Positions 38,316 through 47,234 of a DNA stretch of 64,000 nt are shown here, piece after piece. The position numbers were made by a program, and so were the translations under genes. How positions within the stretch are numbered: the stretch's first letter is position 1; each line of letters starts with the position of its first letter. Source of the stretch: CAXXHQ01 sp963665265. GTDB taxonomy: Bacteria > Planctomycetota > Planctomycetia > Pirellulales > Thermoguttaceae. The notes beneath the pieces were generated by a model. It was not told the origin of the DNA and ran no database searches. It was given only the letters and a program-made list of their open reading frames with translations. The stretch covers positions 3,782,001 through 3,846,000 of the forward strand of contig OY762224.2 of assembly GCA_963665265.2 (NCBI GenBank), written 5' to 3'.

Positions 38316-39557
38316 TTAGCGCTCGAAGACTTGTTCGATGCCGTGAGTTTTCGCGATCACCGTAATGCCGTTTTCGGTGACCACGAAGCCTCGGGCAAGG
38401 TCGCGTTGGCGGTCGTAGCCGACTTCGACGCCGGCGGGAATGCAAACCCCTTTATCGATGATGGCGTTGCGAATCTTGGCGTGCCGGCCGACGTCGACCC
38501 CTTCGAAAAGGATCGAGCCTTCGACGTGGGCGTAGCTGTTGATGCGGGAATTGAACCCGACTATGCTACGCTCGACATGACCGCCGGAAATGATCGAGCC
38601 TTGGCAAACGACGCTGTCGAGAGCTTCGCCGCGTCGCCCGCCGTCGTGCTTTTCGGCAAAAACGAACTTGGGGGGAGGCAGGTTAGGCTGATAGGTTCTA
38701 ACGAGCCAATCATTGTCGTACATATTCAATTGCGGATCGACCGAAATGAGATCCATATTCGCTTCGTAGTAGGCGTCCAACGTCCCGACGTCGCGCCAAT
38801 AGGCCTCCGTCTTGCGATTTTCATCCATAAACGGATAGGCGAAGACGCGATAGTTGTCGATCGCGGCCGGAATGATGTCGCGTCCGAAATCGTGCTTGCT
38901 GTTGTGGCGAGTGGCGTCGAGGCAAAGATGCTCGAAAAGAAATCGGGCGTTGAATACGTAAATTCCCATCGAGGCGAGCGCGACTCCCGGTTCGCCTGGA
39001 ATTTCACGGGGCGTTTCGGGCTTCTCTTGGAAACCGACGATGCGCTTGGTTTCATCCACTTGCATGACGCCGAACTGAGTCGCGGCCTTTAAATCGACGC
39101 GGAGCGCGCCAATGGTGACGTCCGCCTGATTGGAAATATGCGACTCGACGAGCCGCTGGTAGTTCATCTTGTAAATATGATCGCCGGCGAGAATGACGAC
39201 GTACTTCGGCCGCTCTTTCTCGATGGTGTAGATGTTTTGATAAACGGCGTCGGCGGTGCCTTGATACCAATGCTCGTCAATGCGCTGCTGAGGCGGAACG
39301 ACGTCGATGAATTCGCCGAGCTCTCGGCAGAAGTAGCTTTGCCAGCCGAGATTGATATGGCGATCAAGACTCATCGCTTTGTACTGCGTGAGCATGATCA
39401 TCTTCCGAATGCCGCTGTTCAGACAATTCGAGAGCGTGAAGTCGATGATGCGGTAGGAGCCGCCGAAAGGAACGGCCGGTTTCGCGCGATCCCGCGTCAG
39501 CGGCTCGAGCCGCGAACCTTTTCCGCCCGCCAAAATTACTGCCATCACGTCCTTCAT
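38316..39557 (-). CDS. glgC: Glucose-1-phosphate adenylyltransferase
   Basis: Makes ADP-glucose from glucose-1-phosphate and ATP, the committed step of glycogen synthesis. 413 residues, the usual size. N-terminal nucleotidyltransferase with the pyrophosphorylase signature VILAGGKGSRLEPLT and KPAVPFGGSYRIIDF; further marks are MLTQYKAMSLDRH, QGTADAVYQN and VVILAGDHIYKMNY. The C-terminal left-handed beta-helix shows hexapeptide character (ISGGHVERSIVGFNSRINS, VDVGRHAKIRNAIIDKGV). No other glycogen gene is nearby. Confidence 0.96.
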   Translation of the reverse strand: MKDVMAVILAGGKGSRLEPLTRDRAKPAVPFGGSYRIIDFTLSNCLNSGIRKMIMLTQYKAMSLDRHINLGWQSYFCRELGEFIDVVPPQQRIDEHWYQGTADAVYQNIYTIEKERPKYVVILAGDHIYKMNYQRLVESHISNQADVTIGALRVDLKAATQFGVMQVDETKRIVGFQEKPETPREIPGEPGVALASMGIYVFNARFLFEHLCLDATRHNSKHDFGRDIIPAAIDNYRVFAYPFMDENRKTEAYWRDVGTLDAYYEANMDLISVDPQLNMYDNDWLVRTYQPNLPPPKFVFAEKHDGGRRGEALDSVVCQGSIISGGHVERSIVGFNSRINSYAHVEGSILFEGVDVGRHAKIRNAIIDKGVCIPAGVEVGYDRQRDLARGFVVTENGITVIAKTHGIEQVFER

Positions 39558-40150
39558 GGAACCAATCCTCAGTCAAATCGTTCGACGCGAGGTCAACCGG
39601 GGTCATTGAGACGCCAGTCGTCCGGAATTGCATCAAAATTGTATAAAAGTCTGGGTGAAATCCAACATCGTCGGATGCATCAGGGGCGGAAAACAGCCCG
39701 AGAGGCCGCTACGACCGCTACAATCATCACCTTACTGCTAAACTTCGTTTCCTTAACTTATCTGTAAGATCGGCAGTCATATATCTAGCCATCATAAATA
39801 TTTGCGCATTTCCCCCATTCAACCATTTCCCGCTAACAAATATGTCGGATTGAACCGGATAGACGGAAAATGTCACTTTGCAACAAAGATGGTCCAGAAG
39901 TTGCAGATACGAATAAGAACGATTTCAGCAGAGAAATTCGCAGTTTTTGCGCGTTTACAAAGCAGGCAATGCTCTCCATATGCGCATGCAGCCAGAAACA
40001 CGCTTGCTTCATTTAAAAAAACAACGAATTTTTCCGCCAGATAACAAACATTTATCCCGCTGCGAAGATTGGCTGGGCGTGACCCAAACCAACTCTTTGG
40101 GCCGGTAATGAGCGTACCCTGTCGCGAACCATCCCCCACCGGAACGCATC
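39558..40150. other. Intergenic region between glgC and the GAF sigma-54 activator
   Basis: Divergent promoter region with AT-rich stretches (39740-39850, 40010-40050). No gene, RNA or strong repeat seen. Confidence 0.3.
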
Positions 40151-41731
40151 GTGTCTATCGAAACGCCCCCCACTACGCCAGAGTTATCGTTGCGGTACGA
40201 GCAAGACCTCGAAGCCCTGGCCTCGATCGGTCGACTCCTCGCCACGCAAGCCGGTCAGCGGCTGGCGCTTTCGGCGGTCCTCGAAGAACTTGAAAGCCGC
40301 TTCGGAATGATCCGAGGCACGATCATGCTTCTGTCGCCCGACGGAAACGAACTCGTCATCGGCGAGGCGCAAGACGCCCCCTTCGACTCCTCAGCCACGA
40401 TCAGCTATCGCCGCGGAGAAGGCGTGATCGGCTCGGTTTTCCAATCGGGCAAACCGGCGATCGTGCCGCGAGTCAAAGACGAGCCGCGATTCGTTAATCG
40501 CATACATCGCCGCCCCGCCGAAGAGGCGGAGATGGTCAGTTTCATTTGCGTCCCGATCGTTCTCGGCAATGAAGTCGTCGGTACGCTTTCAATCGACTTG
40601 CCGCAAGAATCGCAAGAATCCCTGAACGAACGTTCGCGGTTTTTGGAGATCGTGGCCAGCATGATCGCCTACGACGTGAACTCCCGCCGTCAGGAATCGA
40701 TGCGGCACGAAACCCTCGAGGCGGAGAATCTTCGTCTCCGAAACGCGCTCGGCGAGAAATTCCGACCCGAGAACATCATCGGCAACTCGCCGTCGATGCA
40801 AAGCGTTTACCTTAAGATCCACCAAGTTGCCCCGTCCGACACGACGGCCCTCATCCGAGGCGAATCGGGCTCAGGCAAAGAGCTCGTGGCCTCCGCCATC
40901 CACTACGGCAGTCCGCGAGCGGCCAAACCTTTCATCAAAGTGAACTGCGCCGCGCTCAGCGAAACGCTCCTAGAAAGCGAACTGTTCGGTCACGAAAAAG
41001 GAGCGTTCACCAGCGCGATCAACACGCGCATCGGCCGGCTCGAAGAAGCCGACGGAGGAACTTTCTTTCTCGACGAAATCGGCGACCTATCGCCGGCGAT
41101 TCAAGTCAAGCTATTGCGCGTTTTGCAAGAGCGCGAGTTCGAACGCGTCGGAAGCAACCGAACGATTAAAGTCGACGTTCGACTGATCGCGGCGACCAAC
41201 CGCGACCTCGAGGCGGCCGTCGAAGAGGGACGCTTTCGACAAGACCTTTACTATCGCATAAACGTCGTGCCGATCTTCTTGCCGCCGCTCAGAGAACGAA
41301 AGAACGACATTTTGCTATTGGCCGATTTCTTCGTCTCGAAGTACTCGAAGAAGATGAACAAAAACGTCTGCCGAATCAGCACGCCGGCGATCAACATGAT
41401 GTTCGCGTATCATTGGCCGGGCAACGTCCGAGAGTTGGAAAATTGCGTCGAACACGCCGTCTTGTTGAGTTCCGACGGCGTGATCCATTCGCATAATTTA
41501 CCTCCCACTCTGCAAACTCCGGACGAGTCGCGAACCGCGCCGATCGGATCGCTCAAATCCCAAGTCGAGCTTTTAGAGAAAGACCTAATCGTGGACGCCT
41601 TGAAATGCACCGGCGGAAACATCAGCGCCGCCTCGCGGCAGCTCGGCATCACGGCCCGGATGGTGCGGTATAAAATCAAAAACCTCGGAATCGAATATAA
41701 ACACCTGTTCGATCGCCGACGCGAAATCTAA
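40151..41731 (+). CDS. GAF-domain sigma-54-dependent activator (NifA-like architecture)
   Basis: 526 residues, GTG start with GGA about 10 bases upstream. A GAF sensor domain spans about residues 15-180 (GVIGSVFQSGKPAIVP, FICVPIVLGNEVVGTLSID). The AAA+ domain follows, with Walker A GESGSGKE (237-244) and Walker B GGTFFLDEIGDL. A Fis-type HTH closes the protein (NISAASRQLGITARMVRYKI). The sigma-54 contact loop reads GAFTSA (284-289) instead of the canonical GAFTGA. No nif genes are in the window, so the resemblance to NifA is architectural only. The target is unknown. Confidence 0.92.
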   Translation: MSIETPPTTPELSLRYEQDLEALASIGRLLATQAGQRLALSAVLEELESRFGMIRGTIMLLSPDGNELVIGEAQDAPFDSSATISYRRGEGVIGSVFQSGKPAIVPRVKDEPRFVNRIHRRPAEEAEMVSFICVPIVLGNEVVGTLSIDLPQESQESLNERSRFLEIVASMIAYDVNSRRQESMRHETLEAENLRLRNALGEKFRPENIIGNSPSMQSVYLKIHQVAPSDTTALIRGESGSGKELVASAIHYGSPRAAKPFIKVNCAALSETLLESELFGHEKGAFTSAINTRIGRLEEADGGTFFLDEIGDLSPAIQVKLLRVLQEREFERVGSNRTIKVDVRLIAATNRDLEAAVEEGRFRQDLYYRINVVPIFLPPLRERKNDILLLADFFVSKYSKKMNKNVCRISTPAINMMFAYHWPGNVRELENCVEHAVLLSSDGVIHSHNLPPTLQTPDESRTAPIGSLKSQVELLEKDLIVDALKCTGGNISAASRQLGITARMVRYKIKNLGIEYKHLFDRRREI

Positions 41732-41797
41732 ACGCGCACGGCTTAACGCAGCTCGCTTAACGACCTTTGCGAAACGACGCGTCTGCAGCGAATCGAT

Positions 41798-43495
41798 TCA
41801 ATACTCGTCTTCGCTGAGGCGGTAATCGGCCCAATTGATGCCGAGCTTTCTCATCCGCGCCCGAAGCGTGTGCGGATTGATCTTGAGCAAAGCGGCCGTG
41901 CCGCGCCGACCCTCAATCCGCCCGTGCGTGATTTGCAAAACGCGTTCAATATGCCGCTTCATCGCTTCGTCGAGCGAAATGACCGCCGAAGCGGCGCTGC
42001 GCGCCAAATTGGACTCCGCGCCCGGCACTGCGGCCGACGGCGTCCCCGACGACGCTTGCGGAACGATCGTCGAGCCCAGGGCTTGCGCGATTTCCAAACG
42101 TCGACCGTTGCCGAGGATCGCGGCGCGATCGATAACGGCGCCAAGCTCGCGGATATTGCCGGGCCAGGGATACGTCATCAGCAAATGCAAATCTTCTTGC
42201 GTCGGAAGAGCGGTGGGCAAAACGTAACGCTGGGCGGCTCGCTCGGCGAAATGTCGGGCTAAAGCGGGCACGTCTTGCTGACGCTCGCGCAGCGGCGGCA
42301 ATCGCAACGGAAAAACCGCGATCCGATACCACAAATCTTCGCGGAACGAGCCCTCCGCCGCCATCGAAGCCAAGTCGCGATGCGTGGCCGCAATAATCCG
42401 CACGTTCACATGACTCGATTGATGACCGCCGACGCGTTCAAGCCAACCGTCTTGCAAAATGCGAAGCAAACGGACTTGGGCGGCCAAGGGCAACTCGCCC
42501 ACTTCGTCGAGAAGAAGCGTTCCGCCGTCCGCTCGCTCGAACCAACCTTGCCGCGACTCGACGGCCCCGGTGAAGGCGCCTTTCTCATGTCCGAATAATT
42601 GCGAGTCGATTAACTCGGGCGGAATGGCTCCGCAGTTCACTCGCATAAACGGTCCGTTGGCGCGGGGCGATTTATTGTGGATCAAGCGAGCGATAACTTC
42701 TTTGCCGGTGCCCGTTTCGCCGAGAATCAAAACCGGGGCATCGGATCGGGCGACGAGCTCAACGCGTTCTACGACGGGCTTCAAACCGGAATCGGCCCCG
42801 ACCACGACGTCGGCCAACTCCCGCCGGCCAAGCCGAGTAAGCAAAGTATTTTTATCCGCTTCGGCTGCGGCTCGCAGAGCCGACAAGTCGCGAACTCGCC
42901 GATCGTTTTCCAACGCCGCGGCGAACGGCTCCAACAAGTCGTTGATGATTTCGACGTGCTCTTCGGTGAACGGAGTGCGCGGAGTCGAGGCGACGACCAG
43001 GACGCCGATCGGCTGATCGGGCGAACCTAACAGACCGGCGATGACGTCGGAAGTGACGCCGGGCGGCGTGACGACGGAAAGGACGCCGTGTAGCGGCTCG
43101 CCAAGCCCTCGGTGCAAGGCGCCTCCTTCGCGCGCCCAGGCTTTGAGGGCCTGGAGTTGATCGTCATCGTAATCGCTGCGGGCGTCGGGGAGTAAATAGT
43201 CGGGGGCGGGAACGCCGGCGGCGACGGTCTCGAGCCGGGCAGGGGAGACCTCGATGCGCCGCACTAAAACTTGACCGACGGGGAGGAACTCACGGAGGGC
43301 CTTGGCGATCGTCCGCGTCGACTCAGTGATTTGGATGTGGCGGCACGCCTCTTTCCACGCTCCCAAAAGCAGCGAACTATGGAGTTTTCGCGGCAAAACC
43401 CCGTGCTGGGAAACGACTTCGTCTTCAAATATCACGGCTGATTCCATGTTATTCAACAGTTTCTTAAGAGAAATGGACGTGCCTCGTGGTTCCAT
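41798..43495 (-). CDS. Sigma-54-dependent activator, FhlA/NorR-like
   Basis: 565 codons from the ATG at 43495; a later ATG at codon 17 is possible and neither has a strong ribosome-binding site. The N-terminal 200 residues form a GAF-like sensor (IGVLVVASTPRTPFTEEHVE). The AAA+ module has Walker A GETGTGKE (259-266), a canonical contact loop GAFTGA and Walker B GGTLLLDEVGEL. The C-terminal Fis HTH is GRRGTAALLKINPHTLRARM. Convergent with the other activator, separated by 66 bp. Upstream is a notably AT-rich region. Confidence 0.92.
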   Translation of the reverse strand: MEPRGTSISLKKLLNNMESAVIFEDEVVSQHGVLPRKLHSSLLLGAWKEACRHIQITESTRTIAKALREFLPVGQVLVRRIEVSPARLETVAAGVPAPDYLLPDARSDYDDDQLQALKAWAREGGALHRGLGEPLHGVLSVVTPPGVTSDVIAGLLGSPDQPIGVLVVASTPRTPFTEEHVEIINDLLEPFAAALENDRRVRDLSALRAAAEADKNTLLTRLGRRELADVVVGADSGLKPVVERVELVARSDAPVLILGETGTGKEVIARLIHNKSPRANGPFMRVNCGAIPPELIDSQLFGHEKGAFTGAVESRQGWFERADGGTLLLDEVGELPLAAQVRLLRILQDGWLERVGGHQSSHVNVRIIAATHRDLASMAAEGSFREDLWYRIAVFPLRLPPLRERQQDVPALARHFAERAAQRYVLPTALPTQEDLHLLMTYPWPGNIRELGAVIDRAAILGNGRRLEIAQALGSTIVPQASSGTPSAAVPGAESNLARSAASAVISLDEAMKRHIERVLQITHGRIEGRRGTAALLKINPHTLRARMRKLGINWADYRLSEDEY

Positions 43496-43775
43496 GTTAT
43501 GATATTATATATGTCGTACTTTGTAAATATAGTAATCTATAAAATAGCGGAATTCGCCGTTTTTACTCGTTAAATACCTCGAAAGTAGAGTCTCTCGACT
43601 GTTTTATTGACGAAACACGCAAATTTCGGTCCAATTCAGACTAACACCTGCGGCTCGTCGTATATTTTGGACGACTGGCCCGCAAAATTACATCACAAAA
43701 CAAGTAGCCATTAAATCTACGGTGATCTTGCACGTGTCAGTTTCATAACCGCTTATTCTTTCGAGGAGAGCCGCC
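43496..43775. promoter_or_regulatory. AT-rich divergent regulatory region
   Basis: Lies between the FhlA-like activator (left) and a small gene (right). 43500-43570 is strikingly A/T rich (runs such as TATGATATTATATATG). No sigma-54 -24/-12 element could be pointed to with confidence. Confidence 0.4.
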
Positions 43776-43914
43776 ATGCAGGAAGCTACTCCCGTTCGCC
43801 TTTCGCAGGCAGATATCCGGCTTCACCGCCGAAACGACGATTACCTTCGATCCCTTCAGCGACGAAAAGATTCCGAACGAATCGTTGGAGCTTAACCCGC
43901 CCCATTGGGATTAA
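43776..43914 (+). CDS. Small gene, probably broken or shifted by one base
   Basis: ATG at 43776 follows an excellent ribosome-binding site (GAGGAG, spacing 7). In that frame a 39-residue peptide ends at 43895, but it becomes Arg-rich from about residue 15 (RLHRRNDDYLRSLQRR), as out-of-frame translation does. The +1 frame reads GFTAETTITFDPFSDEK then IPNESLELNPPHWD to a stop at 43914, with codon usage like the neighbours. The simplest reading is one protein of about 45 residues with a one-base difference or +1 shift near GATATCCGGC (43812-43821). Not recognised. A strong terminator follows 15 bp later. Confidence 0.45.
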
Positions 43915-43928
43915 GTAATTATTATAAA

Positions 43929-43960
43929 AAAAGGACGGAAACCGCAGTCTCCGTCCTTTT
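43929..43960. terminator. Bidirectional intrinsic terminator
   Basis: AAAAGGACGGA and TCCGTCCTTTT form a perfect 11-bp stem around a 10-base loop, with A- and T-runs on the two sides. Serves both the small gene (plus) and rubrerythrin (minus). Confidence 0.92.
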
Positions 43961-43997
43961 CGATATTCGTCGCGTTCACGTAAACGCCGCGCGCCGC

Positions 43998-44570
43998 TTA
44001 CCAGTTTTCCGCCAGCAATTCGAAGTACGATTGCGGGTGGGCGCAGGCGGGGCAGTTGGCCAAGGCCGACGGCCCTTCGTGGACGTAGCCGCAGTTTAAG
44101 CAACGCCACTTGACCGGCTGATCGCGTTTGAAGACGCGGTCGTTCTTAATGTTTTCGAGCAGCCCGCGATAACGGCGTTCATGCTGCTTCTCAGCGATCG
44201 AGACCATCTCGAAAACGGCGGCGATTTGCTTAAAACCTTCTTCGCGCGCGATCCGCGCGAAGTCAGGATACATCTCGGTCCACTCGTGCTTCTCCCCTTC
44301 GGCCGATGCGAAGAGGTTATCGGCCGTCGATCCGATGACGCCGGCGGGAAAGGCGGCCTCGATTTTCACTTCGCCCCCTTCGAGAAACTTGAAGAAGCGC
44401 TTGGCGTGCTCTTTCTCCTGCTTGGCAGTCTCCTCGAAAACGAAAGAGATTTGCATAAAACCGTCTTTTTTCGCTTGACTGGCGAAATAGTCGTAGCGAG
44501 TGCGGGCTTGGGCCTCGCCGGCGAACGAGATCAAGAGATTCTTTTCAGTACGCGATCCAATCAATTCCAT
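43998..44570 (-). CDS. rbr: Rubrerythrin
   Basis: Non-haem diiron peroxidase that protects against hydrogen peroxide. 190 residues from the ATG at 44570, where GAGGA lies about 11 bases upstream; a longer in-frame start is not supported. The ferritin-like four-helix domain shows GEAQARTRYDYFA, FEETAKQEKEHAKRF, the middle helix and SIAEKQHERRY (diiron Glu/His ligands). A C-terminal rubredoxin-like knuckle pair follows, CLNCGY and CPAC. Monocistronic, ended by the terminator at 43929-43960. Confidence 0.95.
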   Translation of the reverse strand: MELIGSRTEKNLLISFAGEAQARTRYDYFASQAKKDGFMQISFVFEETAKQEKEHAKRFFKFLEGGEVKIEAAFPAGVIGSTADNLFASAEGEKHEWTEMYPDFARIAREEGFKQIAAVFEMVSIAEKQHERRYRGLLENIKNDRVFKRDQPVKWRCLNCGYVHEGPSALANCPACAHPQSYFELLAENW

Positions 44571-44893
44571 GTCGGCAAATCCTCGTAAGGCTGTCGGGTC
44601 CGCTGCGAAGGTTCCCCTCCGCGGCAACCGCAAAGAAACGTTTTTCTCGGCAAAAATCGCCGCCCATGCGGGAATGAATGCTATTGAAGCAACTTATTCT
44701 AGCAGAAGCCGGGCCGTGCGAGTACCGACGCCTCCGCCGAAAAGAAATCGCCGAAAAAAGAAAATTTATTGCTCCGCGCATAGTCTATCTAGCAATTCGC
44801 GCCCCATGCCCCCCGAAGGGATATTTCGATTGACTCAAAAATGGAGTTCTCTTACTATTCCGTCTGGATTTCCGTTGCGACGGAGCCTTTTCA
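44571..44893. other. Intergenic region upstream of rubrerythrin
   Basis: Divergent promoter region between rubrerythrin (left) and the lipoprotein gene (right). No gene or clear operator such as a PerR box was recognised. Confidence 0.3.
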
Positions 44894-45412
44894 ATGAAGC
44901 CCCCGCATATGAACAAATTTGTCATGACGACGTTTTTACAAATTCGATCGTGCGACCTCACGCGTCTCGCCTCGGCGACGTTGCTCGCATGCTGCTTGAC
45001 GACAAGCGGCTGCGCCGTGATGAAGGCCACCGAGCAGCCGTCGAAAAAAGACGCCAAAGTGCTGGACGCCGGAACTCCGCGAACGCATTTGATCGCCGAA
45101 GTCGGCGCCCCGGTTTGGACAGACCAACGCGAAGGCCGAACGGTCGACGTCTTCAAATTCACGCAAGGCTACTCCAAAGGCGAAAAGGCGGGCCGTGCCC
45201 TGGTGCATGGCGCGGCCGACGTGGCGACCTTCGGTCTTTGGGAAGTGGCCGGCGTCCCCCTCGAGACGATCGCCAACGGCGAAGAAGTCCAGCTTGAAGT
45301 CCGTTACGACTCGCAAGAACGCGTCGAATCGGTGGAAATCATCCGCGGCCGCGACGCACTATATCCGAAGCCGCTCTTAGGCAAACGCAAAAATAAATCG
45401 CAAACGGAATAA
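44894..45412 (+). CDS. Lipoprotein of unknown function
   Basis: 172 residues with a lipoprotein signal: hydrophobic LASATLLACCLTTSGC, lipidated Cys at about position 40. The first ATG (44894) has GGAG upstream; later in-frame ATGs at 44909 and 44924 are alternatives that would shorten the signal. The mature part, about 130 residues, includes a small hydrophobic stretch (AADVATFGLWEVAGVPLETI), a beta-rich segment (EEVQLEVRYDSQERVESVEI) and a basic tail. The layout (GTPRTHLIAEVGAPV near the front) resembles small envelope-assembly lipoproteins, but I do not recognise the family. The next gene starts 12 bp later. Confidence 0.75.
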   Translation: MKPPHMNKFVMTTFLQIRSCDLTRLASATLLACCLTTSGCAVMKATEQPSKKDAKVLDAGTPRTHLIAEVGAPVWTDQREGRTVDVFKFTQGYSKGEKAGRALVHGAADVATFGLWEVAGVPLETIANGEEVQLEVRYDSQERVESVEIIRGRDALYPKPLLGKRKNKSQTE

Positions 45413-45424
45413 AGATTCGCACCT

Positions 45425-46030
45425 ATGGAAAAAGTTAAAAAAGTGACGGCCTTAGTCGGCAGTTATCGCCGCGGCGGTATTATTGATCAAGCGACCGACG
45501 AAATTTTGGCCGGCGCGCGCGAGGCCGGGGCCGAAACCCATAAAGTCTTTCTCCTCGACAAACGGATCGAATTCTGCACCAATTGCCGTTCCTGCACGCA
45601 GCAGGAAGGATCGCGGCGAGGCGAGTGCGTCATTGCCGACGACATGCAAGAGATTCTCGACATATTGGATTCGTCCGATTCGCTGATCTTGGCTTCGCCG
45701 TTGAATTACTGGACGGTGACGGCCGTTTTCAAGCGATTCATCGAGCGAACGGTCTGCTACGCCTATTGGCCGTGGGGTAAGCACGCCCCGTCGATGCGTT
45801 CCAAAGCTCTCAACAAAACGGCCGCCGTCGTCATCTCGTCGGCGGCGCCCAGTTTTCTGGTCGGACTGATGTCGAACGTCGCTCGCCTAATGAAGTCGTA
45901 CGCGAAAGCGCTCGGCGCCAAACCGATCGGCGTCCTAAAAATCGGCATGATCGCCGACAAGCCGGACGTTAAAATTTCAGAAAGAATGAAAGCGAAAGCC
46001 AAAGCGCTTGGCAAAAAACTGGCGAGGTGA
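45425..46030 (+). CDS. NAD(P)H-dependent FMN reductase / iron-sulfur flavoprotein-like
   Basis: 201 residues with a flavodoxin-like fold: N-terminal FMN-phosphate loop VGSYRRGGIIDQATDEIL, then SPLNYWTVTAVFKRFIER, typical of the NADPH-dependent FMN reductase family. A cysteine cluster C-x2-C-x2-C-x10-C (FCTNCRSCTQQ, later GECVIADDM) follows the first helix, similar to but wider than the C-x2-C-x2-C-x(4-7)-C of iron-sulfur flavoproteins. A 4Fe-4S cluster is possible but unproven. Likely in an operon with the lipoprotein just upstream; electron donor and acceptor unknown. Confidence 0.88.
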   Translation: MEKVKKVTALVGSYRRGGIIDQATDEILAGAREAGAETHKVFLLDKRIEFCTNCRSCTQQEGSRRGECVIADDMQEILDILDSSDSLILASPLNYWTVTAVFKRFIERTVCYAYWPWGKHAPSMRSKALNKTAAVVISSAAPSFLVGLMSNVARLMKSYAKALGAKPIGVLKIGMIADKPDVKISERMKAKAKALGKKLAR

Positions 46031-46103
46031 GGGGGGCCCGCCACACAACGCTTTTTCTTAATTGTCATGCATGGAGCGCATGCCCTACGCCTAAGCCCTA
46101 CGA

Positions 46104-47234
46104 TTAATGCTTCGCCGCCACCAGTTTCGTTTCGACTTGGGCGCCCCCGCCGGTCAAACGATGCAACCCTTGGTTGGAGATCGAGGCGAACGCATTCCCG
46201 TCGCCCTTTAGATAGGCGTCGAAGAACAGCCCGCAGCAAGACGTAATCATACTCTGATATTGTGCGTCCTTCTTCGCTTCGCGCGGACTAAGAATATGCC
46301 CTGCGTAGACAAGATGGTCGGCCCCGTTGAGCGTGACTAAAAATTGATCGACGCCTTTGCCGTAATCAAAAGGAACTCGGCGCTCAGCCGCTTTCGTTTC
46401 GCCGACGAGACTGTCGTCTTCGGTTCCGGTGATGAAAAGCGTGGGACGGCGAATATCGCCGAACGCGGCGTCGTAGAATCCGCGGCTCGTCGCCACCGGC
46501 GGACTCATCGCGACGACGCAGCGAACTCGCGGATCTTTAATCTCATAACCGCCCGGCAATACCTCACCGGCCAACGCGAGAACCGCTTGCGCGCCCATGT
46601 CGTTGCCGGCCGCGCCGACTTTCGTTAAGTCCAAACGCTTGCCCAGCGAGTCCCCCTTCTTCTGCATCGCGGTCAATTGATCGAGGGCGAAACGCAAATC
46701 CAATGGACGATTTCGAGTATTTATCGGGTTGGCGTAAGCCTCGGCCAATTTCTTCATTGGCTGGACCGTCCCTCGCCGCACTTCGACGTCGCTCCCCGCA
46801 TGCTGAACGAAAACGGCGACGTAACCGTGCTGCGCCCACGACGTGCCAAGATATACGTAATCTTCCTTCGAACGCCCAAGTCCGTGCGAAAAAAGAATCA
46901 CCGGGCAAAGCTCGTCCCCTTCCCCCGGATAATAGATTTTGGCGGGAATCGAACGCCCTCGACCGGCGTCGAACCATGTCGCCTCAAGCGTATAGACCGA
47001 GTGCAACTGCCGAACGTTCGAGTCCGCCGTCTTCGTCTCGGAAACAGTTTGAATCGCGGCGACCTTTTGCGCAATCGAACCGGCCGGCGGAACCGCGACC
47101 GATTGTCCGACTTGCCCGCAACACTCGATCGCCGAAGCGACGTTCGCGGCAATCGTAAGTACGACCGCCGCGCCGATCAATACGAATACGTCTCGGGCTT
47201 CAATTCGGAATCGCAAACAATAGTTGTAGGACAT
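46104..47234 (-). CDS. Exported alpha/beta hydrolase with Asp at the nucleophile position
   Basis: 376 residues. A hydrophobic N-terminal segment (FVLIGAAVVLTIAANVASA) suggests export. Alpha/beta-hydrolase features: oxyanion strand PVILFSHGLGRSKEDY, nucleophile elbow AAGNDMGAQAVLALAG, acid residue in LFITGTEDDSLVG, and histidine in LNGADHLVYAGH. The elbow is normally GxSxG; here residue 212 is Asp (GNDMG). Asp nucleophiles occur in haloalkane dehalogenases and epoxide hydrolases, but the fold context here is closer to dienelactone hydrolase or platelet-activating-factor acetylhydrolase types. It may have altered chemistry or be inactive. Confidence 0.85.
   Translation of the reverse strand: MSYNYCLRFRIEARDVFVLIGAAVVLTIAANVASAIECCGQVGQSVAVPPAGSIAQKVAAIQTVSETKTADSNVRQLHSVYTLEATWFDAGRGRSIPAKIYYPGEGDELCPVILFSHGLGRSKEDYVYLGTSWAQHGYVAVFVQHAGSDVEVRRGTVQPMKKLAEAYANPINTRNRPLDLRFALDQLTAMQKKGDSLGKRLDLTKVGAAGNDMGAQAVLALAGEVLPGGYEIKDPRVRCVVAMSPPVATSRGFYDAAFGDIRRPTLFITGTEDDSLVGETKAAERRVPFDYGKGVDQFLVTLNGADHLVYAGHILSPREAKKDAQYQSMITSCCGLFFDAYLKGDGNAFASISNQGLHRLTGGGAQVETKLVAAKH

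Noticed and set aside
40151..41731. Calling this nifA.
   Set aside because: Domain layout is similar, but there are no nif genes and the sigma-54 loop deviates; the name would overstate function.
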